Below, piece after piece: positions 18,782 through 27,469 of a stretch of DNA of 64,000 nucleotides. Location: the NCBI GenBank assembly GCA_031291055.1, contig JARLJU010000090.1, positions 1 to 64,000 on the forward strand. Reading direction: 5' to 3'. The translations under genes and the position numbers were made by a program. Source of the stretch: Rudaea sp. Its GTDB lineage: Bacteria; Pseudomonadota; Gammaproteobacteria; Xanthomonadales; Rhodanobacteraceae. The stretch's first letter is position 1, and every line of letters begins with the position of its first letter. The notes below the pieces were generated by a model, which ran no database searches, was not told the DNA's origin, and worked only from the letters and a program-made list of their open reading frames with translations.

Positions 18782-21036
18782 GCGAGCCCCCTCGTGCGCG
18801 CCGTCACATGCAGCGAATCGGCATACAGGGCCGGCGCAGCATTGCGGTCGCCCGACATTCCCGCGACCAGCGACACAACGGAGCCGATCCACGCGCGCAC
18901 GGCCGCCATCACGCCGCCTTGCTGCGGCTTGGCCGGCACTGCCCCCATGTTCCTGGTCGGCACGTCGTATGCCTTCGCTGCCGCGTCTGCGGGCGGGCCA
19001 CCCGCGGTTGTGCGCTCGAACCCCGGTAGCATCGCGCTCCCGGCGCGCGTGCGCACCATCCCGAACCCTCGCCCGTCTGGCTTGCCCGCCGGCGCATCGG
19101 CAGCGCGGGCTGCCGGGTTCGCCGCCGGTTGCGCTGCCGGCTCCGCCGCGCCGGCAGCGGTGCCAGGCTGGGCAACCACACCGCCTCCGGCGCTCGTCCG
19201 CGGCTCGATGGGCGCATCGAGATCCGGGCCGCTGGCGGGGGTCTCCCGAGCGGGGGTCTCCCGAGCCGGTGCCACGGAAATGGAGTCGAGTGTCAGCGCC
19301 TCGGTGGTCACGCGCGACTCGGTGCCTGACAGGAACGTCGTTACGGCCGACGTCGGCAGGTCGAGGTTGCGCTCGATATGCGGCGTAATCAGCAGCACGA
19401 TCTCCGTGCGCTCGTTGCTCCGGCCGTTCGAGCCGAACAGCCGTCCAATCCCCGGCAGCTTCGACACCCCAGGCAGGCCCGCGACGTTCTCGCTCTCGTT
19501 GCGCTTGACGAGACCGGCGAGAATCTGCGTTTCACCGTTCTTGGCCGTCATCAGCGTTTCCGCATTGCGCGTGCCAAGCGAGTAGGCGACGAGTCCCGTC
19601 TTCGTCGTTTCCTTCGACAGGATGCTGCTGACTTCCATGTTGACCTTGACACTCACCTCGTCGTCGAGACTGATGCGCGGCTCCACTTTCAGCATCAGGC
19701 CGACGTCCTGGTAGCTCACCGACTCGGTCACGACGCCGTTCGCGTTCGTCGTTGTGACGATCGGCACCCGCTCGCCAATCTTGATGTTGGCCTTCTCCAT
19801 GTTTCGCACGCGGATCTTCGGGTTGGCGAGCGTCGTGGTCTTGCCCTGCTTCTGCAGCATGTCGATCGCCATCGCAAGCGCACCCGATTCGCTCGACACG
19901 CCGATCCGATCCCGGTTGATGCGTATCAGGTCGCCGAGCGTCAGCAGCCCGCCGTCGACGCCACTGAGCGCGTTGAACTGGACCTTGCCGGGGTACTGGA
20001 CGCCGAGATCAAGGCTGTCGTTCATATTGACTTCCAGCACCTGCACGTCGAGCGTCACCTCGGACTGGGGGATGTCGAGTCCCATCACCACGCGCTCCGC
20101 GACCTGAATCGTCTCGGGCGTGTCGCGAATGACGACCGCGTTCACCCGCTCATCGACGTACACATCCTTAGGCTTGATCATCTGGCGCAACGCGCCCATC
20201 ACCGATTTCGCGTCGGCATGGGACAGGAAGAAGGTGCGGATCGCAAACTCCTGGTAGTTGCGCGCCTTCTCCGGCTGAGACGGATAGATCAGCAGCGTGT
20301 GCTGGTCGAGCACCTTCTTCTCGAGCTGGTTCGTGCGCAGCAGCAGGTTGATCGCGTCCTCGGCCGTCGTGCGCTCCGCCAGCAGCGTAGCGGGCTGATC
20401 GGTCTGCACGTCGCGATCGAACACGAAGTTCACGCCAGACACGCGCGAAATCACTTCGAAGACATTCGCCAGCGGCTGCGCGCGGAAATTCAGCGACACT
20501 GGCTTGCGCAGCGCGTCCGACAACTGGGGGCGCGCCGACCGGCTCGCCTGCGTCGAGCGCAGAAGTTCGTCGCGCACGCGTTTCGCCTGAGCGTGATTTG
20601 GCTGCTCGGCCAGAATCCGCTGCACGATGTCGAGAGATTCCTGCGGCCGCTCCTTGCCGAGGCGCTGCGCGCGCTCCAGGTCGATCGCCGCCTGCCGGCG
20701 GCGCTCGATCTGGGCAAGCTCCTGGCGCGCCTTGAAATTGCCCGCGTCCTCGGCAAGCACGTTGTTCAGGCGGTCGATCGCGGCCGTATAGTTACCCAGC
20801 GCGCCTTGCCGATCGGCCTCCTTGAGTTCCGCGCGGACGTAGTCCTGCCGGCTGAGCTCGACTTTCGTCGTCAGCTGGATGTCGTCCGGCGCGGTCTGCT
20901 TCTGTTGCTGCAGCGCGCTCAGCCGATCGGCGGGCGTCGCCGCGCCGGCGGCCGGTGCGGCGTTGAAAGGCAAACTCGCGCATCCGGCCATGGCGAGCGC
21001 CGCGAGCAAAATCAAAATACGGGTGGTACTTTTCAT
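18778..21036 (-). CDS. gspD: Type II secretion secretin with lipoprotein signal
   Basis: LALAMAGC lipobox; secretin core VPIVTTTNANGVVTESVSYQDVGLMLKVEPRI and TEIVLLITPHI. Confidence 0.92.
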   Translation of the reverse strand: MKSTTRILILLAALAMAGCASLPFNAAPAAGAATPADRLSALQQQKQTAPDDIQLTTKVELSRQDYVRAELKEADRQGALGNYTAAIDRLNNVLAEDAGNFKARQELAQIERRRQAAIDLERAQRLGKERPQESLDIVQRILAEQPNHAQAKRVRDELLRSTQASRSARPQLSDALRKPVSLNFRAQPLANVFEVISRVSGVNFVFDRDVQTDQPATLLAERTTAEDAINLLLRTNQLEKKVLDQHTLLIYPSQPEKARNYQEFAIRTFFLSHADAKSVMGALRQMIKPKDVYVDERVNAVVIRDTPETIQVAERVVMGLDIPQSEVTLDVQVLEVNMNDSLDLGVQYPGKVQFNALSGVDGGLLTLGDLIRINRDRIGVSSESGALAMAIDMLQKQGKTTTLANPKIRVRNMEKANIKIGERVPIVTTTNANGVVTESVSYQDVGLMLKVEPRISLDDEVSVKVNMEVSSILSKETTKTGLVAYSLGTRNAETLMTAKNGETQILAGLVKRNESENVAGLPGVSKLPGIGRLFGSNGRSNERTEIVLLITPHIERNLDLPTSAVTTFLSGTESRVTTEALTLDSISVAPARETPARETPASGPDLDAPIEPRTSAGGGVVAQPGTAAGAAEPAAQPAANPAARAADAPAGKPDGRGFGMVRTRAGSAMLPGFERTTAGGPPADAAAKAYDVPTRNMGAVPAKPQQGGVMAAVRAWIGSVVSLVAGMSGDRNAAPALYADSLHVTARTRGLA

Positions 21037-21067
21037 GATGTTGTCCGTCACACGGTCGATATTGAGG

Positions 21068-21565
21068 TCATGGATTCTGGCCCGGGGCGAGCAGCTCGAA
21101 TTCCGTCTTGTCTTCGGCCACGATCACCGCGCCTTTCGGCCCCAGCGACTTGAGGCGATAGCCGTTTGCAATCTCGCGGCCTGGCAGCACGGCGTCGCGG
21201 ACGTCGCAGCTCGCTTCGCAAAGCAGGAAGACCTGTTGCATCCCTTCCAGCACGACGACGCGCCGGCTGTTCTCGCGCCATTCTCCGGTCACCTCGAAGG
21301 GCGCCTGCACAGTCCGCTCGGGCTCAATCGGGGCATCGAGCGCCGGCGCTTCAGGCTCCGGCGCTTCGACAGGCGCGGGCGCGGCGGCGGGCGCGGGCTC
21401 CGCGCCGAGCGACGCCCAGCTCTGCGCCGGAAACACGTCGACCATCGGCTGGGCGATCTCGCCGGGGGTTGCCTGGCCTTCCTGCGCGAGGCCCTGGCCG
21501 GCGGCGCACGCCACCGCGAACGCGAGCGCCGCGGCGAGACATGGGGAAAACGGTGCGCGCTTCAT
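21068..21565 (-). CDS. Periplasmic protein in a PilP/GspC-like position
   Basis: Signal peptide, Pro/Ala-rich linker and small C-terminal domain; position between secretin and PilO-like gene. Confidence 0.55.
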   Translation of the reverse strand: MKRAPFSPCLAAALAFAVACAAGQGLAQEGQATPGEIAQPMVDVFPAQSWASLGAEPAPAAAPAPVEAPEPEAPALDAPIEPERTVQAPFEVTGEWRENSRRVVVLEGMQQVFLLCEASCDVRDAVLPGREIANGYRLKSLGPKGAVIVAEDKTEFELLAPGQNP

Positions 21566-22116
21566 GTGTCCGGCCCCAGCAGGCTCACCCGCATATCAAT
21601 GCTGATGAGCGGGTTCTCGATCTTGTCGCGCTCGATCGACACGCTCTCGATGCGCACCATCGGCTGATCCGCGATCGCCCGCATGGCCTCGCGCAAGCCC
21701 GTGTAGCTCCCGCTCGCCGCGATACCGATCGTGAGCCGCCGCAGCTTGCCCTTGGCTTCGATTTCGCGGCGATACGTCGCCTGCTCTCGCTCCAGCCCAT
21801 GCTGCGCGAGAATCTGGAATATGGAGTAGGCCTGCTCGCTGTTTCTCAATTGCTGCACTTCCTGCAGCGTCATGCCGGTGCCGCGCGCCTGCGCCTGCAG
21901 CTTTGGCAGCGCGGCCAGCTCTTTCGCGCGCGCCGAGCGCTCCGCCTCTAGATGCGCCCTTTCAGGCTGCAGATAGCCGGCGTGCATGCCAAGCATGCCG
22001 ACGCCCAGCGCGGCCGCCAGCATCCCCGACGTGCCAAGCCGCCGCGCCGCGACGCCTGCGCCCCAGCGCAGCCGTGCGCAGAGCCCTGCCATATCGATGG
22101 CTTTCAGATTTTTCAT
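21562..22116 (-). CDS. PilO/GspM-like inner-membrane protein
   Basis: One TM helix, coiled coil and C-terminal ferredoxin-like region; ATG at 22116; operonic overlaps. Confidence 0.6.
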   Translation of the reverse strand: MKNLKAIDMAGLCARLRWGAGVAARRLGTSGMLAAALGVGMLGMHAGYLQPERAHLEAERSARAKELAALPKLQAQARGTGMTLQEVQQLRNSEQAYSIFQILAQHGLEREQATYRREIEAKGKLRRLTIGIAASGSYTGLREAMRAIADQPMVRIESVSIERDKIENPLISIDMRVSLLGPDT

Positions 22117-22643
22117 GGATGCTCCAGACTCAGGCTGAAGTGGTAGATGTTCTTGCCGTCTTCCGCTTTGGTGCGGTGCTGCAGCAGGCCGATCTTGCGG
22201 TCCGGATGACGGTCGTTCAGGCGCTCGACGAAGATGTAGATATGCGAAAGATCCGCCGCGCCACCCTCGATACGCGCTTCGCGCCCGGCCTTCTCGACCG
22301 TCAGTGTCTGCAGGGCGATCTGCGGCGTCCAGGCGTGCTCGATCCAGTCGATGACCGGCAGCCCCGAACCGGTAGCGCTCCCCTGCTGCTCGGCCAGGAT
22401 GCGCTCGATGCGTCGCTGTTCCGGCGTCATCTGCTTCTGCCGGAGCCGCTCCCGCTCGACGGTGCGCTGGCGCTGCTCGATGCGGCTCTCCGCGCTTTCG
22501 ACCTCGTCGCGAATCTGGTCGACGTTCGACCATTCGTTCGAGACAAAGACGCCCGTCAACGCCGCGCAGCACAGCGCGATGGCCACCCAGGATGTCAAGC
22601 CGCCGCGCGCACGCACAAAATCCACATCGCCCAGGCCTTTCAT
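22113..22643 (-). CDS. PilN-like inner-membrane protein
   Basis: One TM helix followed by coiled coil; ATG at 22643; translationally coupled. Confidence 0.6.
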   Translation of the reverse strand: MKGLGDVDFVRARGGLTSWVAIALCCAALTGVFVSNEWSNVDQIRDEVESAESRIEQRQRTVERERLRQKQMTPEQRRIERILAEQQGSATGSGLPVIDWIEHAWTPQIALQTLTVEKAGREARIEGGAADLSHIYIFVERLNDRHPDRKIGLLQHRTKAEDGKNIYHFSLSLEHP

Positions 22644-23419
22644 GCTCCGCCCTCCGCCGACGTCGCCGCCCCCGCCAACTCCGCCGGCATGCCGTCGAGC
22701 AACGTGACCCCGGCCATGTCCGGCAGCGGCATGGACACACCGAACGTGCTCGCATACACCACGTCCGTAGCGCGCTGCCCGCCCATCAGTGCCGCGGCAG
22801 TGAGCCACTCCTCGATATGCCCGCCGCCGAGCCGCGGCAGCGTGATCGCATCGGCCCACTCTCCGGCGCGACGGAACAGGCAGGTGCCAACGCGCGGCTG
22901 CAGCAGCGCGAACCGATAGTCGTCACCGACGAGCCGCCGACCGTGCATGCACAGCGACGCCGACAACGCATCGCGGCAGCTGACGGTCCGCCAGCCCGCA
23001 GCGCGGCTCACGTCCGCTAGTGCCTCCAGCGTTGCCTCGCAGGCCGCCACCGCAAGACGCGCGCGACCGTAGGGCGCGTCCTCGATGCGGATGCGCAGCG
23101 CGCCGCGCTGCGCGCGCGCGGCGAACAGCGAGCGCGCGTACGCGTCCCACGCCGAGGCGGACAGCACGCCGTCCTGCCAGGGCACCACCACGCAGTGCGT
23201 CCACGGATACCCGACGATGATTTGCAGGCGGTTCTGCATCGGCAGACGCGCCCTCGGCAGATCGCCGAGCACGGCGGCGAGCGCATCGGCCGGGCGGCCG
23301 CCGTGCTCGACCACGACGCGGGGCACGCCGTCTCGCCGCAGTTGCCAGCCGGGCCCCGCCCAGACACGCAGTGTGCCGGCGTCCAGCACCACGACAGCGT
23401 TATTCCAGGGCGATCGCAC
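22640..23419 (-). CDS. PilM/GspL-like cytoplasmic protein
   Basis: VVLDAGTLRVWAG N-terminal actin-like motif; next to PilN- and PilO-like genes. Confidence 0.5.
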   Translation of the reverse strand: MRSPWNNAVVVLDAGTLRVWAGPGWQLRRDGVPRVVVEHGGRPADALAAVLGDLPRARLPMQNRLQIIVGYPWTHCVVVPWQDGVLSASAWDAYARSLFAARAQRGALRIRIEDAPYGRARLAVAACEATLEALADVSRAAGWRTVSCRDALSASLCMHGRRLVGDDYRFALLQPRVGTCLFRRAGEWADAITLPRLGGGHIEEWLTAAALMGGQRATDVVYASTFGVSMPLPDMAGVTLLDGMPAELAGAATSAEGGA

Positions 23420-25034
23420 GCTGCACCTCCTGAAACGTAGTCTGCCGCGCGCGAATCGCGGCTAGCCCTGCATCACGGATCGACTGATAGTCGACGCTAT
23501 TCTCGAGCGCGCGCGCCCGTTTTTCGATCGATCGCTCCAGGAGCGCGGCCTTGATCTGCGCATCGAGCGTCAGCACCTCCGCCAGGCCGATCCGGCCGTG
23601 ATAGCCAGTACCGCGGCAGGCTTCGCAGCCGGGGCCCGGCCCTACGGCCTGCTTGAGTTCCGCGAGCGGCGCATCGGTGAGATCGGCGCCACCCGCTTGC
23701 GCACCACCGCATCGCGTGCAGATCCGCCGCACGAGCCGCTGCGAGACGACGCCATTGAGCGCCTCGAGGAACGTCGAAGGCTCGACACCCATGTAGATGA
23801 AGCGGTCGATCACGCTGAACCCGTCGTTCGCGTGAACGGTCGACAGCACGCGGTGGCCGGTGAGCGCCGACTGCACCGCGATCGATGCGGTTTCCTCGTC
23901 GCGGATCTCGCCGACCATCACGGTGTCCGGATCATGACGAAGGATCGAGCGCAGCCCGCGCGCGAACGTGAGTCCCTTTCGCTCGTTGACGGGAATCTGC
24001 AGCACGCCCTTCAGCTCGTACTCGACGGGATCCTCGATCGTGATGATCTTGTCGTCACCCGTGTTGACCTCGGATAGCACCGCGTACAACGTTGTCGACT
24101 TGCCGCTGCCTGTCGGCCCGGTCACGAGCATCAGCCCGTAGGGGAGATGCGCGAGCGTACGCACACGGCGGGCCGTGTGCGCATCGAAGCCCAGCACGTC
24201 GAGGCTGACATCGTCCCCGCGCTGCGACTTGTCCAGCACCCGCATCACCGCGTTCTCACCATAGGTTCCGGGAATGATCGAGACGCGAAAGTCGATCTCG
24301 CGGCCCTGCAAGACAACCTTGAAGCGGCCGTCCTGTGGCACCCGTTTTTCTGCGATATCGAGCGTGGACAGCACCTTGAGCCGCGACATCGTCTGCGCCG
24401 CTGCCTCGAGCCCTGGAATGTGGCGGATTGACTGCAGCACGCCGTCGATCCGGTAGCGGATCGACAGGCCGTCGGGCACCGCCTCCAGGTGAATGTCGCT
24501 AGCGCGGCATTGCAGCGCGTCGTAGAGCGTCGTATTGACGAGGCGGATGATCGGGCTCTCGTCCTTGGCAATGCTCGCGAGCGAGATCGACTCGATCGCC
24601 TGCGCGAGCGAGTCGCCCTGCGCATCGATCGTCATGCCATCCATTAGCCGCTCGTTCGATTCGACGTCGGCGAGCAGGCGTTCGACTTCGCCCGGCACGC
24701 TCATCGCGACGCAGACCGGCTGCGCGCCGAAACGCGCGAGCAATTCGTCCCGCACGTGGCGCGCGAACGGATCGGCGACGACGATGGACGGCTCACCGTC
24801 GATTTCCACCGGCAGCACGCGCAAGGTGAGCGCGTCGTGCAACGGCAGCAGGTCGAAGCGCGTCGGCGCGGTACGCAGCGTTTCGGGATCGACGGCGCTG
24901 ATGCCGAGGCATGCAGCCACTTCGCCGAGAGACGATGGCTCTGCCGTCACCAGACCGCTCAGATACTCCACGTGCCCGACACCCGATGCTTCGGATTCCG
25001 CCTGCCAGCGTTGAAGGATGTTTTCCGGTTTCAT
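23400..25034 (-). CDS. gspE: Type II secretion ATPase GspE
   Basis: Walker A GPTGSGKST, Asp box, HDPDTVMVGEIRDEETA, tetracysteine CTRC...CEAC. Confidence 0.96.
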   Translation of the reverse strand: MKPENILQRWQAESEASGVGHVEYLSGLVTAEPSSLGEVAACLGISAVDPETLRTAPTRFDLLPLHDALTLRVLPVEIDGEPSIVVADPFARHVRDELLARFGAQPVCVAMSVPGEVERLLADVESNERLMDGMTIDAQGDSLAQAIESISLASIAKDESPIIRLVNTTLYDALQCRASDIHLEAVPDGLSIRYRIDGVLQSIRHIPGLEAAAQTMSRLKVLSTLDIAEKRVPQDGRFKVVLQGREIDFRVSIIPGTYGENAVMRVLDKSQRGDDVSLDVLGFDAHTARRVRTLAHLPYGLMLVTGPTGSGKSTTLYAVLSEVNTGDDKIITIEDPVEYELKGVLQIPVNERKGLTFARGLRSILRHDPDTVMVGEIRDEETASIAVQSALTGHRVLSTVHANDGFSVIDRFIYMGVEPSTFLEALNGVVSQRLVRRICTRCGGAQAGGADLTDAPLAELKQAVGPGPGCEACRGTGYHGRIGLAEVLTLDAQIKAALLERSIEKRARALENSVDYQSIRDAGLAAIRARQTTFQEVQRAIALE

Positions 25035-25087
25035 TCAGTATTCTCCTGTTGAGCAGCGGGATCGCATGAGGCCGGCAGGCCCGCCTG

Positions 25088-26272
25088 CTATCCGATACTG
25101 CCGGCCAATTCGAAGATCGGCATGTAAAGCAGCAGGACCACCGCGCCGACCGTCGCGCCCACCGCAAGCATCAGCACCGGCTCGAACACCTTGCTGAGCA
25201 TTTCTATCGATCGATCGAGCGCGCTGTCGTGAAACTGGGCGATGTGTTCGCACATGCCGCCAAGATCGCCGCTCTGTTCGCCGACGCGCAGCAGCCGCTC
25301 GGCCACCGACGTCGTCAGCGCATGATTCGACAACACGGCCGCCACCTGGCGCCCCGCGCGCAGCTCCGTCAGCGCGGCGGCAAGCCGCGGGCGGAAATGC
25401 TCGGGCAGGATCTTGCCCGCCAGTTCCAGTGCGACGATCACCGGCGTTCCGCCAGCGATCAGCAGGCCGACGGTCCGGTAGAACCGCGTCAGCGCGAAGA
25501 TCGCACCGATATCGCGCACCTTGGGTATCCGCCACATCAGCCGCTGCGCCGCCCGTCTTGTCGAGGGCAGGCGCACCGCCATCACCGCGCCGACGATCGA
25601 CATCACGACCATCGCGCCGACGAGCATCCCGTTCTCATCCAGCAGCTTCGCCCACCAGAGCATCGCCTGCGCCGTCGCGGGCAGTGTGCTCAGTGACTCG
25701 AACACCGCGGAAAAGCGCGGAATCACGAAGAACGCCATGAACAGCAAAATGCCCAGCCCGACGCTGATCACAACCGCCGGATAAATCAGCGCACCCGTCA
25801 CCCGTTTTCGGATCTGCTCGATACGCACCTCATACTGCTGGTAGCGCTTGAGCACCACGGGCAGTTGGCCGCTGCCTTCCGACGACTCGACGGTCGCGAC
25901 GAGCAACTGCGGAAAAACACCGGGCTGCCGCGCAAGCGCCTTCGACAGCGGTTGCCCTTCGTACATGACGGCCAGGATCCGGTCGATCACATGCTTTGCG
26001 CTCTTGCTCGCATCCGTCTTGTCGCGCAGCGCTTCGAGCGCCTCGATCAGCACGAGGCCAGCGTCGAGCAACGTCGACAGTTCCTGCAGGAACAATGCGA
26101 GCGCAAATTTCGGCGCACGGGCGCCGCGCCCGAATCGCGCATTGCGCCGGATGCCAAGCACCACCCCGCCAGCCGCGGTGAGCCGAGCGCGCACTTCGGT
26201 TTCGTCCACACCCTCCACCGTCTGCTCGGCGACCTTGCCGTTCGCGAGCAAATGGACTCGAAATTCTTCCAT
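25088..26272 (-). CDS. gspF: Type II secretion inner-membrane protein GspF
   Basis: FLQELSTLLDAGLVLIEALEAL and LRVGEQSGDLGGM motifs; ATG at 26272. Confidence 0.94.
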   Translation of the reverse strand: MEEFRVHLLANGKVAEQTVEGVDETEVRARLTAAGGVVLGIRRNARFGRGARAPKFALALFLQELSTLLDAGLVLIEALEALRDKTDASKSAKHVIDRILAVMYEGQPLSKALARQPGVFPQLLVATVESSEGSGQLPVVLKRYQQYEVRIEQIRKRVTGALIYPAVVISVGLGILLFMAFFVIPRFSAVFESLSTLPATAQAMLWWAKLLDENGMLVGAMVVMSIVGAVMAVRLPSTRRAAQRLMWRIPKVRDIGAIFALTRFYRTVGLLIAGGTPVIVALELAGKILPEHFRPRLAAALTELRAGRQVAAVLSNHALTTSVAERLLRVGEQSGDLGGMCEHIAQFHDSALDRSIEMLSKVFEPVLMLAVGATVGAVVLLLYMPIFELAGSIG

Positions 26273-26274
26273 CG

Positions 26275-26784
26275 CTATCTCCGCCATCCGGCCAGCATCG
26301 CCGTGCTGGCCTCGCGGTTGCTCGTCAACCGTTGGTATTCGCGCCAGACCTTGGTCGCGTAGACCTTGCGCGCCGGCTGACGCGCCGGCGCCGAACCGGC
26401 GTTGTACGCGCCCACCGCGTTCCACGTATAGCCGTGCCGTTCGATGAAGTCCGCGAGAATCGCGGCGCCCGTGTCAATCGACGTGCAGGGCTCATCGATC
26501 AAGCGCTCGTGCGTGACGCCCGCCCTGAGAAGACGTGGCAGGTGCGAGCTGTTGATCTGCATCAGGCCGATGTCGTAAGTACCGTTGCGATTGCGGTTGA
26601 GTGCGCGGGGGTTCATCGAGGACTCCACCTTAGCGATCGCGGCGAGCAGCAAAGGGTCGATGCCGTGCCGCTCGCCCGCCTTCGTCCAGCAATCCTTGGC
26701 GGCCGCTCCGGATGCACACGCGGCGACCAATGCCGCCACCGCCAGCCCGCGCACCGCCTTACATACCGTATATGAGGTCTGCAT
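26275..26784 (-). CDS. Lytic transglycosylase (SLT domain)
   Basis: AIAKVESSMNPRALNRNRNGTYDIGLMQINSSHLP plus signal peptide; ATG at 26784. Confidence 0.92.
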   Translation of the reverse strand: MQTSYTVCKAVRGLAVAALVAACASGAAAKDCWTKAGERHGIDPLLLAAIAKVESSMNPRALNRNRNGTYDIGLMQINSSHLPRLLRAGVTHERLIDEPCTSIDTGAAILADFIERHGYTWNAVGAYNAGSAPARQPARKVYATKVWREYQRLTSNREASTAMLAGWRR

Positions 26785-27211
26785 CGATGCCGCTCCCGCC
26801 CACACGACCGTCGCGCCCAAGCGAAACGATTTCGGCTTCGCTGTCGCGACCGGGCAAATTCCATTGGTAGGCGCGTCCCCAGCCGTCCTTCGGCACCGCC
26901 TTCGCGAGATACGGGCCGTTCCAGCCGCCCGCGCTCTGCGGCTGGGCGGCGAGGGCGTCAAGCCCTTCGTCGGCACTCGGATAGCGGCCCGTGTCGAGCC
27001 TGAATTGCGTGACCGCGTCGGCGAGCGTCTTCATCTGCGCTTCGGTCGAGCGGACTTTCGCTTTGTCGACCTGGGAAAACAGCTTCGGGCCGACGTAGCC
27101 CGCCAGCAGCGCGATGATCAGCAGCACCACAAGCAGTTCGAGCAGCGTGAAGCCCCGTTGGCCTCTGCGCTTCAGTTTCAGATAGTACGTATTCACGTTG
27201 TATGCCCTCAA
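26759..27211 (-). CDS. gspG: Type II secretion major pseudopilin GspG (start codon uncertain, TTG or GTG)
   Basis: QRGFTLLELLVVLLIIALLAGYVGPKLF; GRYPSADEGLDALAAQP and DGWGRAYQW motifs. Confidence 0.95.
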   Translation of the reverse strand: MRAYNVNTYYLKLKRRGQRGFTLLELLVVLLIIALLAGYVGPKLFSQVDKAKVRSTEAQMKTLADAVTQFRLDTGRYPSADEGLDALAAQPQSAGGWNGPYLAKAVPKDGWGRAYQWNLPGRDSEAEIVSLGRDGRVGGSGIDADLIYGM

Positions 27212-27415
27212 TTAAGGTTCCGGTTCGTCTTGCCACGTCCTTGGGTTCCGGCGTGCCGTGCGATCGACGACAGATGAATCCGGCGCTTCGAAGCTGCATA
27301 TTTAGCGAAGAGAAAACGTCGATCGATGACGTCATTTTCCAAGGGGGAGACACGTGCGGCAATCTTCATCAAAAGAGTCTCAACAAAGGTTTTAAAGCAC
27401 GATGCAACACCCCTG

Positions 27416-27446
27416 AAAAAGGCCGCACGCCCGAGGACGTGCGGCC
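27416..27446 (-). terminator. Rho-independent terminator after the LPMO gene
   Basis: Minus strand ggccgcacg-tcctcggg-cgtgcggcc followed by T5. Confidence 0.85.
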
Positions 27447-27469
27447 GGCGTCAGCTTCTCGTTCAAGCC

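Noticed and set aside
19378-21153. 591-aa plus-strand ORF
   Set aside because: Shadow ORF antisense to the well-supported secretin gene.
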